Positions 35,972 to 43,817 of a stretch of 64,000 nt of DNA are shown one piece after another. The stretch is from assembly GCA_040902105.1 (NCBI GenBank), contig JBBDXW010000052.1, positions 62,001 through 126,000 of the forward strand, given 5' to 3'. The notes beneath the pieces were generated by a model. The model did not search any database and was not told where the DNA came from. It saw only the letters and a list, made by a program, of their open reading frames with translations. Every line of letters starts with the position of its first letter. Position 1 is the first letter of the stretch. The translations under genes and the position numbers were made by a program. Source of the DNA: IDS-8 sp040902105 (lineage in GTDB: Bacteria; Pseudomonadota; Gammaproteobacteria; Steroidobacterales; Woeseiaceae).

Positions 35972-36100
35972 GTGAACAAGCCTATCAACATCCTGTTGCA
36001 AACGACTATCGAACCAACAGAGAACGACTGGCATATCGGCCGCGTTTCTGATCTGGTCCTGCCTTTGCGCACGGAAAACTCCTGCCTGCTCAGAGTTTGA
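35972..36100 (+). pseudogene. N-terminal remnant of a ThuA/glutamine-amidotransferase-like protein
   Basis: A GTG-initiated frame of 42 codons reads NKPINILLQTTIEPTENDW and then HIGRVSDL. I recognise this as the start of a family of class-I amidotransferase-like proteins that normally runs beyond 200 aa. After HIGR the homology fades and a stop follows, so only the first about 25 residues survive. A different frame just upstream (35899-36051, 50 codons, AAAGGAG at 8 nt) is open but unrecognised. The rest of 35877-36500 shows only the second 33-nt repeat. Confidence 0.35.
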
Positions 36101-36355
36101 TCGGGTGGCGGAAACACTGTTTGAACAGGAACAGTTTCATCTGATGATCCCATTGAAGGTCCAACACCCGCTGAAGGATTCGCTTGGGCGAGCTCGGACC
36201 TTCTGCTGTGTTGTTGGCCGGCTTCAGCGTCACAAACGGCGGGGACCACACCCGTGAGGGTGAGCGAGGTTGTCGAAGTATTCATTGATTATCTCCATAG
36301 GTTTCGCGATATCGATTTGCAAGCTGACTCTCGCACCGTATCGCTGCGACCCCTG

Positions 36356-36388
36356 GTTCATCGGCGTTAAGGCGTGCTAAACGTCGCA
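36356..36388 (+). repeat. 33-nt dispersed repeat, copy B
   Basis: The sequence reads GTTCATCGGCGTTAAGGCG then TGCTAAACGTCGCA, differing from copy A (32884-32916, minus) at five positions. It lies in a gene-free stretch before the RDD gene. The two copies face opposite directions and bracket about 3.4 kb with the alpha/beta hydrolase, AraC-HD and hypothetical genes. Confidence 0.45.
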
Positions 36389-36500
36389 GCCCGTCGCCGG
36401 CGCATGAGTTGCATGGGTGCATCACTCGCTCCTTACATTGCCACCTTTCTCTCACGCATGAGTTCACGATGCTCACAGAGCCAATCGAGGAGAGCCAGAA

Positions 36501-36968
36501 TTGGAACCGGAAGAATTTGAATACGTCGGCTTCTGGGCGCGTGTAGCTGCGTCGATCGTCGACTCCATACTGGTACTGATGATCTCGGCCCCCGTACTCC
36601 ACCTGGTTTACGGCAGAGCTTACTGGACGAGTTCCGACATCGTCCAGGGTCCGGTGGACCTCATCATGAGCTGGGTATTTCCCGCTATCGCAGTTCTGGT
36701 CTTCTGGATATCGAGGCAGGCGACCCCGGGGAAGATGCTGATATCGGCGAAGGTCGTCGATGCGAAAACGGGCGGAAAACCGAGTACCGGACAATTCGTG
36801 GGCAGGTATCTCGGCTATTTTGTATCGACAATTCCATTATTTCTCGGGCTCCTTTGGGTCGGGATCGACGGTCGGAAACAAGGTTGGCACGACAAACTTG
36901 CCGGAACCGTGGTAGTTCGGCCAAAACCTCGCGTTACGTTTGCCACCCGCGACGACTCGAGCGCTTGA
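36501..36968 (+). CDS. RDD family membrane protein
   Basis: This 155-aa protein has the RDD signature FWARVAASIVDSILVLM (Arg and Asp spaced as expected), three or four hydrophobic segments and the downstream TPGKMLISAKVVD and DGRKQGWHDKLAGTVVV motifs. Start is TTG at 36501 with GAGGAGAG at a good distance. RDD proteins have been linked to ion exchange and stress, but most are uncharacterised. It is a single gene. Confidence 0.85.
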   Translation: MEPEEFEYVGFWARVAASIVDSILVLMISAPVLHLVYGRAYWTSSDIVQGPVDLIMSWVFPAIAVLVFWISRQATPGKMLISAKVVDAKTGGKPSTGQFVGRYLGYFVSTIPLFLGLLWVGIDGRKQGWHDKLAGTVVVRPKPRVTFATRDDSSA

Positions 36969-37215
36969 AACCAACGGACAATGCCATACCACTGGTACGC
37001 CGTTTTCACAGGAACGTACCCAACGCATCGGTGCCTTGAACAACGACTGTCTGGGCCGAGACCGTCCACTTGTTGTTGTAATCTTATAGTGCATTTCGGC
37101 GGTGATGACGAGACGTACGAGTCGCGTCCCGCAACGAAGGCGTCCAGTTCGTCCGATTAGCGTTGCCTTACCAGCTTGGTAAACTACCGGCTGCCCAACC
37201 GGATGCGATCTCGAG

Positions 37216-38412
37216 ATGCTGCAAGCCAAACCCTGGCGCAAGCCGATGGTTGCCCGAAGCCATGCAGAGGGGCATCGCCAGGCGACCTGGCTCGAACTGT
37301 TCTTCGACCTGTCGTTTGTCGTTGCCGTGGCGCAAGCGGCGAGCCAGCTGGAACATTCGCTGGCAGCAGGCGATCCCGGCGGCGGATTGATCAGTTACCT
37401 GGTTGTATTTGGCGCTATCTGGTGGGCATGGATGACCTTTACATGGTTCGCCAACGTCTTCGACACCGATGATGTCCCATATCGGCTGCTTATGATGGTA
37501 ATGATCGCCGGCTCGCTCGGATTGGCGGCCGGTGTGCCGCGGATTTTCCAGCTCGATTTCCGTGTCGTCGTCATCTCTTACGTCGTCATGCGTCTGGCCT
37601 ACGTAGCGCAGTGGTATCGCGTGTTCCGAACCGGTGACCCGACATGGCGGCCCGTCGCCAGTAAAATGATCGTGCTGGCGACCATAAACCAGGTCGGATG
37701 GATACTGTTCCTGTGGGTTCCTCCCGAATGGAGGCTGCCCGTCTTCGTTATCTGGTTCGCCGCGGACATCGCGACGCCTTACGTCTCCGGTTGGGACGCC
37801 CGAATGGGCGGCCACCGTCACCACATCGTTGAGCGCTACGGCCTGTTTACAGTCATCGTACTGGGAGAATCAATCGCCGCCGCGACGGTTGCGGTCGGCG
37901 AGGCGATCAAAGCAAAAGTTGAGGTCCTCCCGCTGTTGGCGCTCGCCGTCGGCGGCCTGGTAATCGTGTTTTCATTGTGGTGGATCTACTTTGACTTCAG
38001 CACGGGTCGAGCCCCCGAGCGCACCAGGAAGTCGCAGTATCTATGGGGCTATTTGCATTATTTCGTTTTTGCCGCGATCGCGGCAACAGGCGCCGGTTTG
38101 GCCCTGTGCGTCGCCTGGCTCACCGATGGCGGACACATTGCATTGGCGGATTGGGGCGTCGCGATCGTGGTTGCCGCGGCGGTAACGGCATTCCTTTTGA
38201 CTATCTCACTGATCGAGGGCGTTGCTGAAGACGGCTACAAAAGAGGCGACGCTTTCCTCAAGCTGGGCGCGTCGTTCGCTGCCGTCGCGTCGGCGCTGGC
38301 GGCCCCGGTCATCACTGTGCCGGGCAGCGTAGGGCTCATCGGTCTCGTATTGGCCGCGGTGGTCGTCTACGGAGTCGCTGTTCAGCACCGCCTGCACCTG
38401 AGCGCGCGGTGA
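37216..38412 (+). CDS. Low-temperature-requirement protein A (LtrA) family
   Basis: This 398-aa membrane protein has the LtrA signature ATWLELFFDLSFVVAVAQAA near the start, HHIVERYGLFTVIVLGES in the middle and WWIYFD in the second half. About ten to eleven hydrophobic helices are visible. LtrA was named from a cold-sensitive Listeria mutant and its molecular function is unknown. An alternative start at 37246 would keep the whole conserved part. It has no neighbour in operon. Confidence 0.9.
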   Translation: MLQAKPWRKPMVARSHAEGHRQATWLELFFDLSFVVAVAQAASQLEHSLAAGDPGGGLISYLVVFGAIWWAWMTFTWFANVFDTDDVPYRLLMMVMIAGSLGLAAGVPRIFQLDFRVVVISYVVMRLAYVAQWYRVFRTGDPTWRPVASKMIVLATINQVGWILFLWVPPEWRLPVFVIWFAADIATPYVSGWDARMGGHRHHIVERYGLFTVIVLGESIAAATVAVGEAIKAKVEVLPLLALAVGGLVIVFSLWWIYFDFSTGRAPERTRKSQYLWGYLHYFVFAAIAATGAGLALCVAWLTDGGHIALADWGVAIVVAAAVTAFLLTISLIEGVAEDGYKRGDAFLKLGASFAAVASALAAPVITVPGSVGLIGLVLAAVVVYGVAVQHRLHLSAR

Positions 38413-38612
38413 CAAACAGTTGACGACAGCATTACACAAATTTCACGCCAGTGTAGACGATGTGACCGGAAAGGACCTTTCGCTACGTTTCTGAGCGTCC
38501 GCTATCATCCGAAGCAACTATTGTTCACGACAGAATCCAGGCCGGCCTCCGCAGCGCCTTTCGGTCAGAAGCCGATATTGTTGCCCCGTGATCCAAGTCG
38601 GCCGGAAGGCTT

Positions 38613-40208
38613 TCAGCGGCAGGGAAACGGCCTGACAGAGTCCGAACCTCTGAACAGAACACCATCGTAGGTCTCACCAGTCAAGGTCGCTCTGGCGTGT
38701 TGACACGTAATGCCTGTCAATCGTTTTTTGAAGCGCAGAATCAAGTCAATATCGCCATCACCATCCACGTCTCGAACTCTGACCCAGTTAGGTTTTGCAG
38801 GGACGCCGTTCGGCCCAAATTTAGTGGTTCTCGGGTCAACCTGCAGGGCGTCAAAATCGTCCGAATCGCCATCGGCGACGTTTGTGCTCAGAATCGCGAC
38901 TTTGACAAGGTCATCCCGCTCGCCAGGTAGCCTGATATTGTTTGGTTTCCCGGGGCTTGCGAATGGCTTGAGGTCGAGTTCCGTCTCAGTCACAAAAGTT
39001 ACCAAGGAGAAGACATAGGCCGAGCCGCCAAAACCCGAAGCAGCCGCACCAACCACGATTGTGTCGCCGCTGACCGCCACGGAGTCTCCGAAGTGATCGA
39101 ACGGGACCCCGTCGTTTGGGGTGAGCTTCGCCAGCTCCGTCCAGCTCGTGCCGATACGCGTGAACACATACGCCGCGCCGCTCTGGCCGCCCGCATCGCC
39201 TTTGTCGCGTACGCCGATCACAATCGTATCGTCGTTGACCGCCACGGATTCACCGAACCTATCAAACTCGGCCGCATCGCTTGCCGTGAGCTTCGCCTGC
39301 TCCGTCCAGTTCGTGCCGGTTCGCGTGAATACGTAGGCCGAGCCACTAGCAAAGCCCGCGTCGTCATCCTCCGTGGAGCCAACCACGACTGTGTCACCGC
39401 TGACCGCCACGGAGCGGCCGAGTTGATCGTTCTCGGCCGCATCGCTGGCTGTCAGCGTCGCCTCCTCCGTCCAGTCCGAGCCGGTACGCGTGAATACATA
39501 CGCCGCGCCACTACCGTCGCCCGCGCCGTCCAAGAAAGGCACTCCAATTACCGCCGTGTCGCCGCTCACTGCCACCGAGAGTCCGAAGGCATCGCTCTCG
39601 GCCACCTCACTTCCCGTGAGCTTCGCCTGCTCCGTCCAGCTCGTGCCAGCACGCGTGAAAACATATGCCGAGCCTGCGTCGTCATCCTGCGTGGAGCCAA
39701 TCACGACTGTGTCATCGCTGACCGCCACGGAGCTGCCGAGTTGATCGTTCTCCGCCGCATCGCTTGCCGTGAGTTTCGCCTGCTCCGTCCAACTCGTGCC
39801 GGTACGCGTAAATACGTAGGCCGAGCCAATATCCATGCCGGCGTCGTCATCTCGCGGGGCACCGATCACGACTGTGTCGCCGCTGATCGCCACGGATCCA
39901 CCAAACTCATCGAACTCGGCCGCATCACTGGCCGTGAGCTTCGCTTGCTGCGTCCAGGTCGTGCCTAGCCGCGTAAACACGTAGGCCGCGCCGCTAAACT
40001 CGCCGAAGTCGCCGTCCTGTGGGGCGCCAATCACAACGGTGTCGCCGCTAAACGCGACGGGGTCACCGAATGCATTGCCAGTACCCGTGTCGCTTGCAAC
40101 GAGCTTTGCGACCTCGGCGAGCGTCAGGGCGAATACGCCCGGAGCGCCGAGCAACAGGACTATTCCGCAAACGGCTGCGCAGACCAGGCTTTTGGTCCGA
40201 ATATTCAT
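38613..40208 (-). CDS. Exported FG-GAP/beta-propeller repeat protein
   Basis: This 531-aa protein has a signal peptide (SLVCAAVCGIVLLLGAPGVFA). It carries about seven near-identical repeats of some 50-60 residues, each with FG-SVAVSGDTVVIGA, D-DAG, GSAYVFTRTGTSW and EQAKLTASDAAE. This is the integrin-alpha-type FG-GAP propeller found on secreted or surface proteins. A C-terminal domain after about residue 420 (ETELDLKPFASPGKPNNIRL) continues with VRVDVDGDGDIDL-like acidic sequence and may bind calcium. The DNA between 39000 and 40100 repeats accordingly. The ATG at 40208 has CGGAGAG upstream. Confidence 0.85.
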   Translation of the reverse strand: MNIRTKSLVCAAVCGIVLLLGAPGVFALTLAEVAKLVASDTGTGNAFGDPVAFSGDTVVIGAPQDGDFGEFSGAAYVFTRLGTTWTQQAKLTASDAAEFDEFGGSVAISGDTVVIGAPRDDDAGMDIGSAYVFTRTGTSWTEQAKLTASDAAENDQLGSSVAVSDDTVVIGSTQDDDAGSAYVFTRAGTSWTEQAKLTGSEVAESDAFGLSVAVSGDTAVIGVPFLDGAGDGSGAAYVFTRTGSDWTEEATLTASDAAENDQLGRSVAVSGDTVVVGSTEDDDAGFASGSAYVFTRTGTNWTEQAKLTASDAAEFDRFGESVAVNDDTIVIGVRDKGDAGGQSGAAYVFTRIGTSWTELAKLTPNDGVPFDHFGDSVAVSGDTIVVGAAASGFGGSAYVFSLVTFVTETELDLKPFASPGKPNNIRLPGERDDLVKVAILSTNVADGDSDDFDALQVDPRTTKFGPNGVPAKPNWVRVRDVDGDGDIDLILRFKKRLTGITCQHARATLTGETYDGVLFRGSDSVRPFPCR

Positions 40209-40356
40209 CGACACTCTCCGTTCTCTAAAACAGTTAGTCTCGGATGATTGCAACCACTCGCGATTCTAGCACTCACCGGCAACTGGCGGTCAGGAGCCGA
40301 CAATTAAATTGATTGGAGCTGCCCTTGTTTTGGGCACGCCGACGCCGGCAAGGCCG

Positions 40357-41187
40357 CTATTCCGGGACCCTCCACTGAAGCCTTGCGGCCGCGCCGGGCG
40401 CGCCCAGATGCTCGACCAGCCAGGCGCCGGTCTGTTGCAGTGTCGTGTCCGCCTGCCAGGGTGGATTGATCCACACCAGTCCCGAACCGCGTAGACCCGG
40501 CGCGTCCGGAAACAGGCGCAGTTCCTGCACCAGGATCCGACGAATGTCGCCGGCGGCAAGATCCGCCAGCAGTGCTTCATGCGGATTTCCCGCCAGCAGC
40601 GGATACCACATTAGATAACTTCCCCCCGGCCAACGCGCATACGCGCGGCGCAGCGCGGCGGGCACTTCGGCGTATTCCTCGCGGCGCTCATACGGCGGAT
40701 CGAGTAACGCGAGGCCGCGCCTTTCCGCGGGCGGCAGCAGCGCGGGCAGGCCTTCGTAAGCGTCTCGACGATGAACCTGCACTTTTCGGTCGGCTGCGAA
40801 GTACGCCTTGAGCAACCGGTGGTCGGCCGGATGCAGTTCCAGGCAGACCAGACGGTCGCGTTCGCGCAGCAGGGCGGCCGCGAGCCCAGGCGAGCCGGGA
40901 TAATTTTCCAGTGCCTCCGGCGGATTCGCGGCGCGCACCCGGTGCAGGTACGGCAGCAGCGCATCCGGCGGGTCGGCGGCGGCCAGCGCCTTTCCGATGC
41001 CGTCGCGCCACTCGCCGGTCAGCGCGGCCGCCCCGGCCAGCGAATAGGCGCCCGCGCCGGCGTAGGCGTCCAGCACGCAAAACGCCGCGGGCTTGCGGCG
41101 CAGGGCTTCGATGCCGAGCACGAATGCCGCGTGCTTGTGCACATCGGCGAAATTGCCGGCGTGAAACGCGTGGCGATAACTGAGCAT
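40357..41187 (-). CDS. rlmJ: 23S rRNA (adenine-2030-N6)-methyltransferase RlmJ
   Basis: This 276-aa protein begins LSYRHAFHAGNFADVHKHA, the diagnostic RlmJ start. It has the SAM-binding LDAYAGAGAYSL segment and the catalytic LLDPPYERREEY (DPPY motif). It methylates A2030 of 23S rRNA. It is one of the few core housekeeping genes in the window. It borders the stretch of wrecked genes at 41.2-41.8 kb. Confidence 0.95.
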   Translation of the reverse strand: MLSYRHAFHAGNFADVHKHAAFVLGIEALRRKPAAFCVLDAYAGAGAYSLAGAAALTGEWRDGIGKALAAADPPDALLPYLHRVRAANPPEALENYPGSPGLAAALLRERDRLVCLELHPADHRLLKAYFAADRKVQVHRRDAYEGLPALLPPAERRGLALLDPPYERREEYAEVPAALRRAYARWPGGSYLMWYPLLAGNPHEALLADLAAGDIRRILVQELRLFPDAPGLRGSGLVWINPPWQADTTLQQTGAWLVEHLGAPGAAARLQWRVPE

Positions 41188-41260
41188 GGGCGGTTGGATT
41201 CCTGGCTAAACGGAGCGCACCTTCCGCATGCCGTCCGAGTCTATGTGATTCTCACGAGCG

Positions 41261-41322
41261 CCGGCCCACTCGAGGGCGATGTGGTCGGCCAGCGCGCACG
41301 ATCCGGGAAAATAGTAGAGTTT
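41261..41322 (-). pseudogene. Fragment of a second glutathione S-transferase gene
   Basis: On the minus strand 20 codons read KLYYFPGSCALADHIALEWA, nearly identical to the first residues of the GST at 28105-28746 (LYYFPGSCALAGHIVLEW). The initiating ATG is replaced by GAT, and the frame ends soon after at ENHI with a stop. Only this 60-bp piece remains. The surrounding 41188-41411 contains nothing else recognisable. Confidence 0.6.
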
Positions 41323-41411
41323 ATCGCCCGAGAGGGGTCAGCACGGCGAACCGGCGATTGAATACGGATCTCAGGGTACAGCCGCTGCCTGTGCATTGCT
41401 GGAGGTCTCAA

Positions 41412-41795
41412 ATGGCGGGGAACCAGATCAATGATTCACTGAGTCGGCGCCGTTTCATCAAGAGCGTGTCACTTGCCGGCGGCGGGAACATGATGTCGGG
41501 TGACCGTCTGGTTCAGCTCGATCCGTACAAGCTCGATATACTGAGGAAGATCACTCCGTCGTACGGCGAGGCTGCAACGCCGATCGATCTGTTCGATACC
41601 GACATCCAGACCTGTTTCGCAATGAAAGTAGAGAGACCGTTCGACGAATGGACCGTTGCTGCATTCTTCAATCCGGATCTCGCGGAGCCGATAGAGAAGA
41701 CCTTCTCGCTGAAGCGACTGGGGTTAGACCGGACAAAGACGTACCTCGCATATGACTTCTGGCGTCAGCAGTTCCGTACACGTTCGTTTCGATGA
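41412..41795 (+). pseudogene. Internally deleted Tat-exported glycoside-hydrolase-like gene
   Basis: This 127-codon frame starts with GGAGGT at 41401. It opens with a twin-arginine leader (LSRRRFIKSVSLAGGG) that runs straight into NMMSGDRLVQLDPYKLDIL, then FDEWTVAAFFNPDLAEP and KTYLAYDFWRQ. The latter segments look like the C-terminal domain of alpha-galactosidase/GH27-36-like proteins. The catalytic barrel that should lie between is absent. The reading frame is intact across the junction, so a short exported peptide might still be made, but it should be inactive. Confidence 0.4.
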
Positions 41796-41800
41796 CTCGC

Positions 41801-42220
41801 CTATGACGACGGCAAGAGCGTGAATTCTTGTCGGCCGCCTATACGATAGATAGAAAAATCTCGATGTTCAGTCGTGAATACCAAGTTGGTACCAATGTCT
41901 TCCGCCAGAGCGACCAGCGTCGCATCGGCATAATTCATTGGTAGGTCCCGATACTGCTCTATAAGAGAACGGACTCTGCGTAAAGACGCGTTGCTCGTGG
42001 GAACCAGGATAGCGCCCCCTGACAGCACAAAATCAAGACAGGCTTCGGGACCACCGCGTACTCGAGCCAGCAGATGGATAGCTTCCGTTAATACTGCCTC
42101 GGTGGTAACGACCTCGCCGGACCAGGTCTCGAAGTGCTCCGTATAAACGGCGTGTCGGCTTTGGCTTCGGTCAAGGAGTGAGACGAGTGCTCCGGTATCC
42201 AGCAACAACTCACCGGCCAC
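41801..42220 (-). CDS. PIN-domain toxin (VapC-like)
   Basis: This 139-aa PIN-domain protein has the acidic metal-binding residues in LLDTGALVSLLDR, TTEAVLTEA, NYADATLVALAED and TTEHRDFS. VapC toxins are endoribonucleases cutting tRNA or rRNA. Its start overlaps the end of the ribbon-helix-helix antitoxin gene by 11 bp, the standard toxin-antitoxin layout. The module sits beside gene wrecks, as expected for a stabilising or mobile cassette. Confidence 0.88.
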   Translation of the reverse strand: MAGELLLDTGALVSLLDRSQSRHAVYTEHFETWSGEVVTTEAVLTEAIHLLARVRGGPEACLDFVLSGGAILVPTSNASLRRVRSLIEQYRDLPMNYADATLVALAEDIGTNLVFTTEHRDFSIYRIGGRQEFTLLPSS

Positions 42221-42464
42221 GGCTCAGCGACTCGATCACATATTCGCGGTGGCGTTCAGCCAGATCCGGTATACCCGATTCGAGCGATCCGACCAGGTGT
42301 CGAACTCGTTCGACTGGAGGTTGCTGCCGGTTGGTGGATGTCTGCAAATAGCTCCGCAGCGCCTGCCGTACGAGTTCGGAGCTCTTCAAACCCGTGTGCC
42401 GGCTGGCCCGATCAAGGGCTTCCCGCAGGTCGCTGGGGATGCGGATAGTCAATTGGCTTTCCAT
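42210..42464 (-). CDS. Ribbon-helix-helix antitoxin
   Basis: This protein of about 84 aa starts with a CopG/RHH domain (ESQLTIRIPSDLREALDRAS, LKSSELVRQALRSYL). A tail that should wrap the toxin follows. The ATG at 42464 begins the RHH strand; a second ATG at 42476 would add four residues. No Shine-Dalgarno is obvious, and the start lies within 8 bp of a perfect inverted repeat, so the message may be leaderless. It is paired with the PIN toxin. Confidence 0.85.
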   Translation of the reverse strand: MESQLTIRIPSDLREALDRASRHTGLKSSELVRQALRSYLQTSTNRQQPPVERVRHLVGSLESGIPDLAERHREYVIESLSRGR

Positions 42465-42471
42465 CGTGCAT

Positions 42472-42485
42472 TGCATTGTAATGCA
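42472..42485. promoter_or_regulatory. Inverted-repeat operator of the first TA module
   Basis: TGCATT (42472-42477) and AATGCA (42480-42485) form a perfect inverted repeat with a 2-nt centre, just upstream of the antitoxin ATG. More ATTGCA-type half sites flank it (42469-42500). RHH antitoxins bind such repeats to repress their operon. The assignment is positional. Confidence 0.5.
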
Positions 42486-42599
42486 TTGTGCTGCAATTGC
42501 CAATGATTGGCCCGCAAACACCGCGGGCGCTCGTTGCGACATCTGACCAACCGTATCCAACATAGGTCAACTCGGATTCGAATATACAATCCTTTTCAC

Positions 42600-43793
42600 A
42601 TGCAAATGACGCTCCAACAAACTCTCGACGCCTGGCGCGCCCAAACGCCGGGGTGCCATGAGCGTGTGCATCTGAACAATGCGGGCGCGGCGCTGCCGCC
42701 CGCGAGCGTCGTCGATGCCATGACTACGCATTTGTCTAGTGAAGCACAGATCGGTGGCTATGAAGCCGCGGCAGAAATGAAGAGCGCGATCGCTGAGTGC
42801 TACACGCATCTGGGAGCTTTGGTCGGCGCATCGGCACACAACGTGGCGATCGTCGAGAACGCAACGGTGGCGCTCGCGCAAGCGCTGTCGAGCTTCGACT
42901 TCGCCCCGGGCGATCGCATCGTTACGACGCGACTGGACTACCCATCCAATCAGCTGATGTACCTGTCGTTGGCCCGCCGCTGCGGCGTAGAGATCGTGCG
43001 GGCCGAGGACCTCCCCGAGGGCGGCGTCGATCCCGCAAGCGTCGCGCGTCTCGCCGATCATCCGCGCTGTCGACTGGTGGCGTTGACTTGGGTGCCGACG
43101 AACTCCGGAACGGTGCAGGATGCGCACGCAGTCGGCGCGATCTGCGAGTCGCTCGGCATGCCTTACATCGTCGATGCATGCCAGGTCGTCGGGCAGCTCC
43201 CGGTCGACGTCCGGACACTGCGCTGTGATTTTCTGGCCGCTACCGGACGCAAGTTTCTACGCGGACCACGCGGAATCGGATTCCTCTACGTCGGCGACCG
43301 GGCCCTGCAGCGCGGCGCATATCCGCTGTACATCGACATGCATGGCGCGGCATGGATTGCGTCGGATGACTTTCAGCTGACCGACGACGCGCGCCGCTTC
43401 GAGAACTGGGAATTCGCGTATGCCCTCGTCCTGGGTCTCGGCGTAGCTGCACGTTACACCCTTGAGGCAGGTACAGCGGCAATGCACCGCACGCAGATGT
43501 TGGCCCGGGCGCTGCGCGAGCGGTTGGCCACCATCGAGAATTTGCAACTGATGGATCGAGGTACCGAAACGAGCGCCATCGTGACGGTCGCCACTGACCG
43601 CGACTCGTCCGCGCTCGTCCAGCAACTCCGCACGCTCGGCGTTAATACGAGCGCATCGTGCAGAGAGGACGGTGTAATCGACATGGACGAGAAGCAGCGC
43701 GCCTCGGTTCTGAGGCTGTCGCCGCACTACTACAACACGGAAGCAGAACTGGATGTTGCTGTATCGACGCTCGCCGACCTTCTAAAGGGTTGA
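42600..43793 (+). CDS. Aminotransferase class V enzyme (cysteine desulfurase-like)
   Basis: This 397-aa PLP-fold protein has VHLNNAGAALPP at the N-terminus, PLP-contacting ENATVALAQAL, VDACQVVGQLPVDV (Asp-x-Cys-Gln at the pyridine-stacking strand) and the lysine loop LAATGRKFLRGPRGIGFLY. The family covers cysteine desulfurases, isopenicillin-N epimerases and kynureninases. The usual mobile-loop cysteine is seen only as TSASCREDG, so desulfurase activity is uncertain. No ribosome site supports the ATG at 42600. It is distinct from the NifS-like gene at 14280. Confidence 0.83.
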   Translation: MQMTLQQTLDAWRAQTPGCHERVHLNNAGAALPPASVVDAMTTHLSSEAQIGGYEAAAEMKSAIAECYTHLGALVGASAHNVAIVENATVALAQALSSFDFAPGDRIVTTRLDYPSNQLMYLSLARRCGVEIVRAEDLPEGGVDPASVARLADHPRCRLVALTWVPTNSGTVQDAHAVGAICESLGMPYIVDACQVVGQLPVDVRTLRCDFLAATGRKFLRGPRGIGFLYVGDRALQRGAYPLYIDMHGAAWIASDDFQLTDDARRFENWEFAYALVLGLGVAARYTLEAGTAAMHRTQMLARALRERLATIENLQLMDRGTETSAIVTVATDRDSSALVQQLRTLGVNTSASCREDGVIDMDEKQRASVLRLSPHYYNTEAELDVAVSTLADLLKG

Positions 43794-43817
43794 CGCGCAG
43801 TACTGTCTAACCCTTGA

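Noticed and set aside
35899..36051. 50-codon frame with AAAGGAG upstream
   Set aside because: A good ribosome site, but the protein is unrecognised and another frame over the same bases carries recognisable homology, so it is only mentioned under that remnant.
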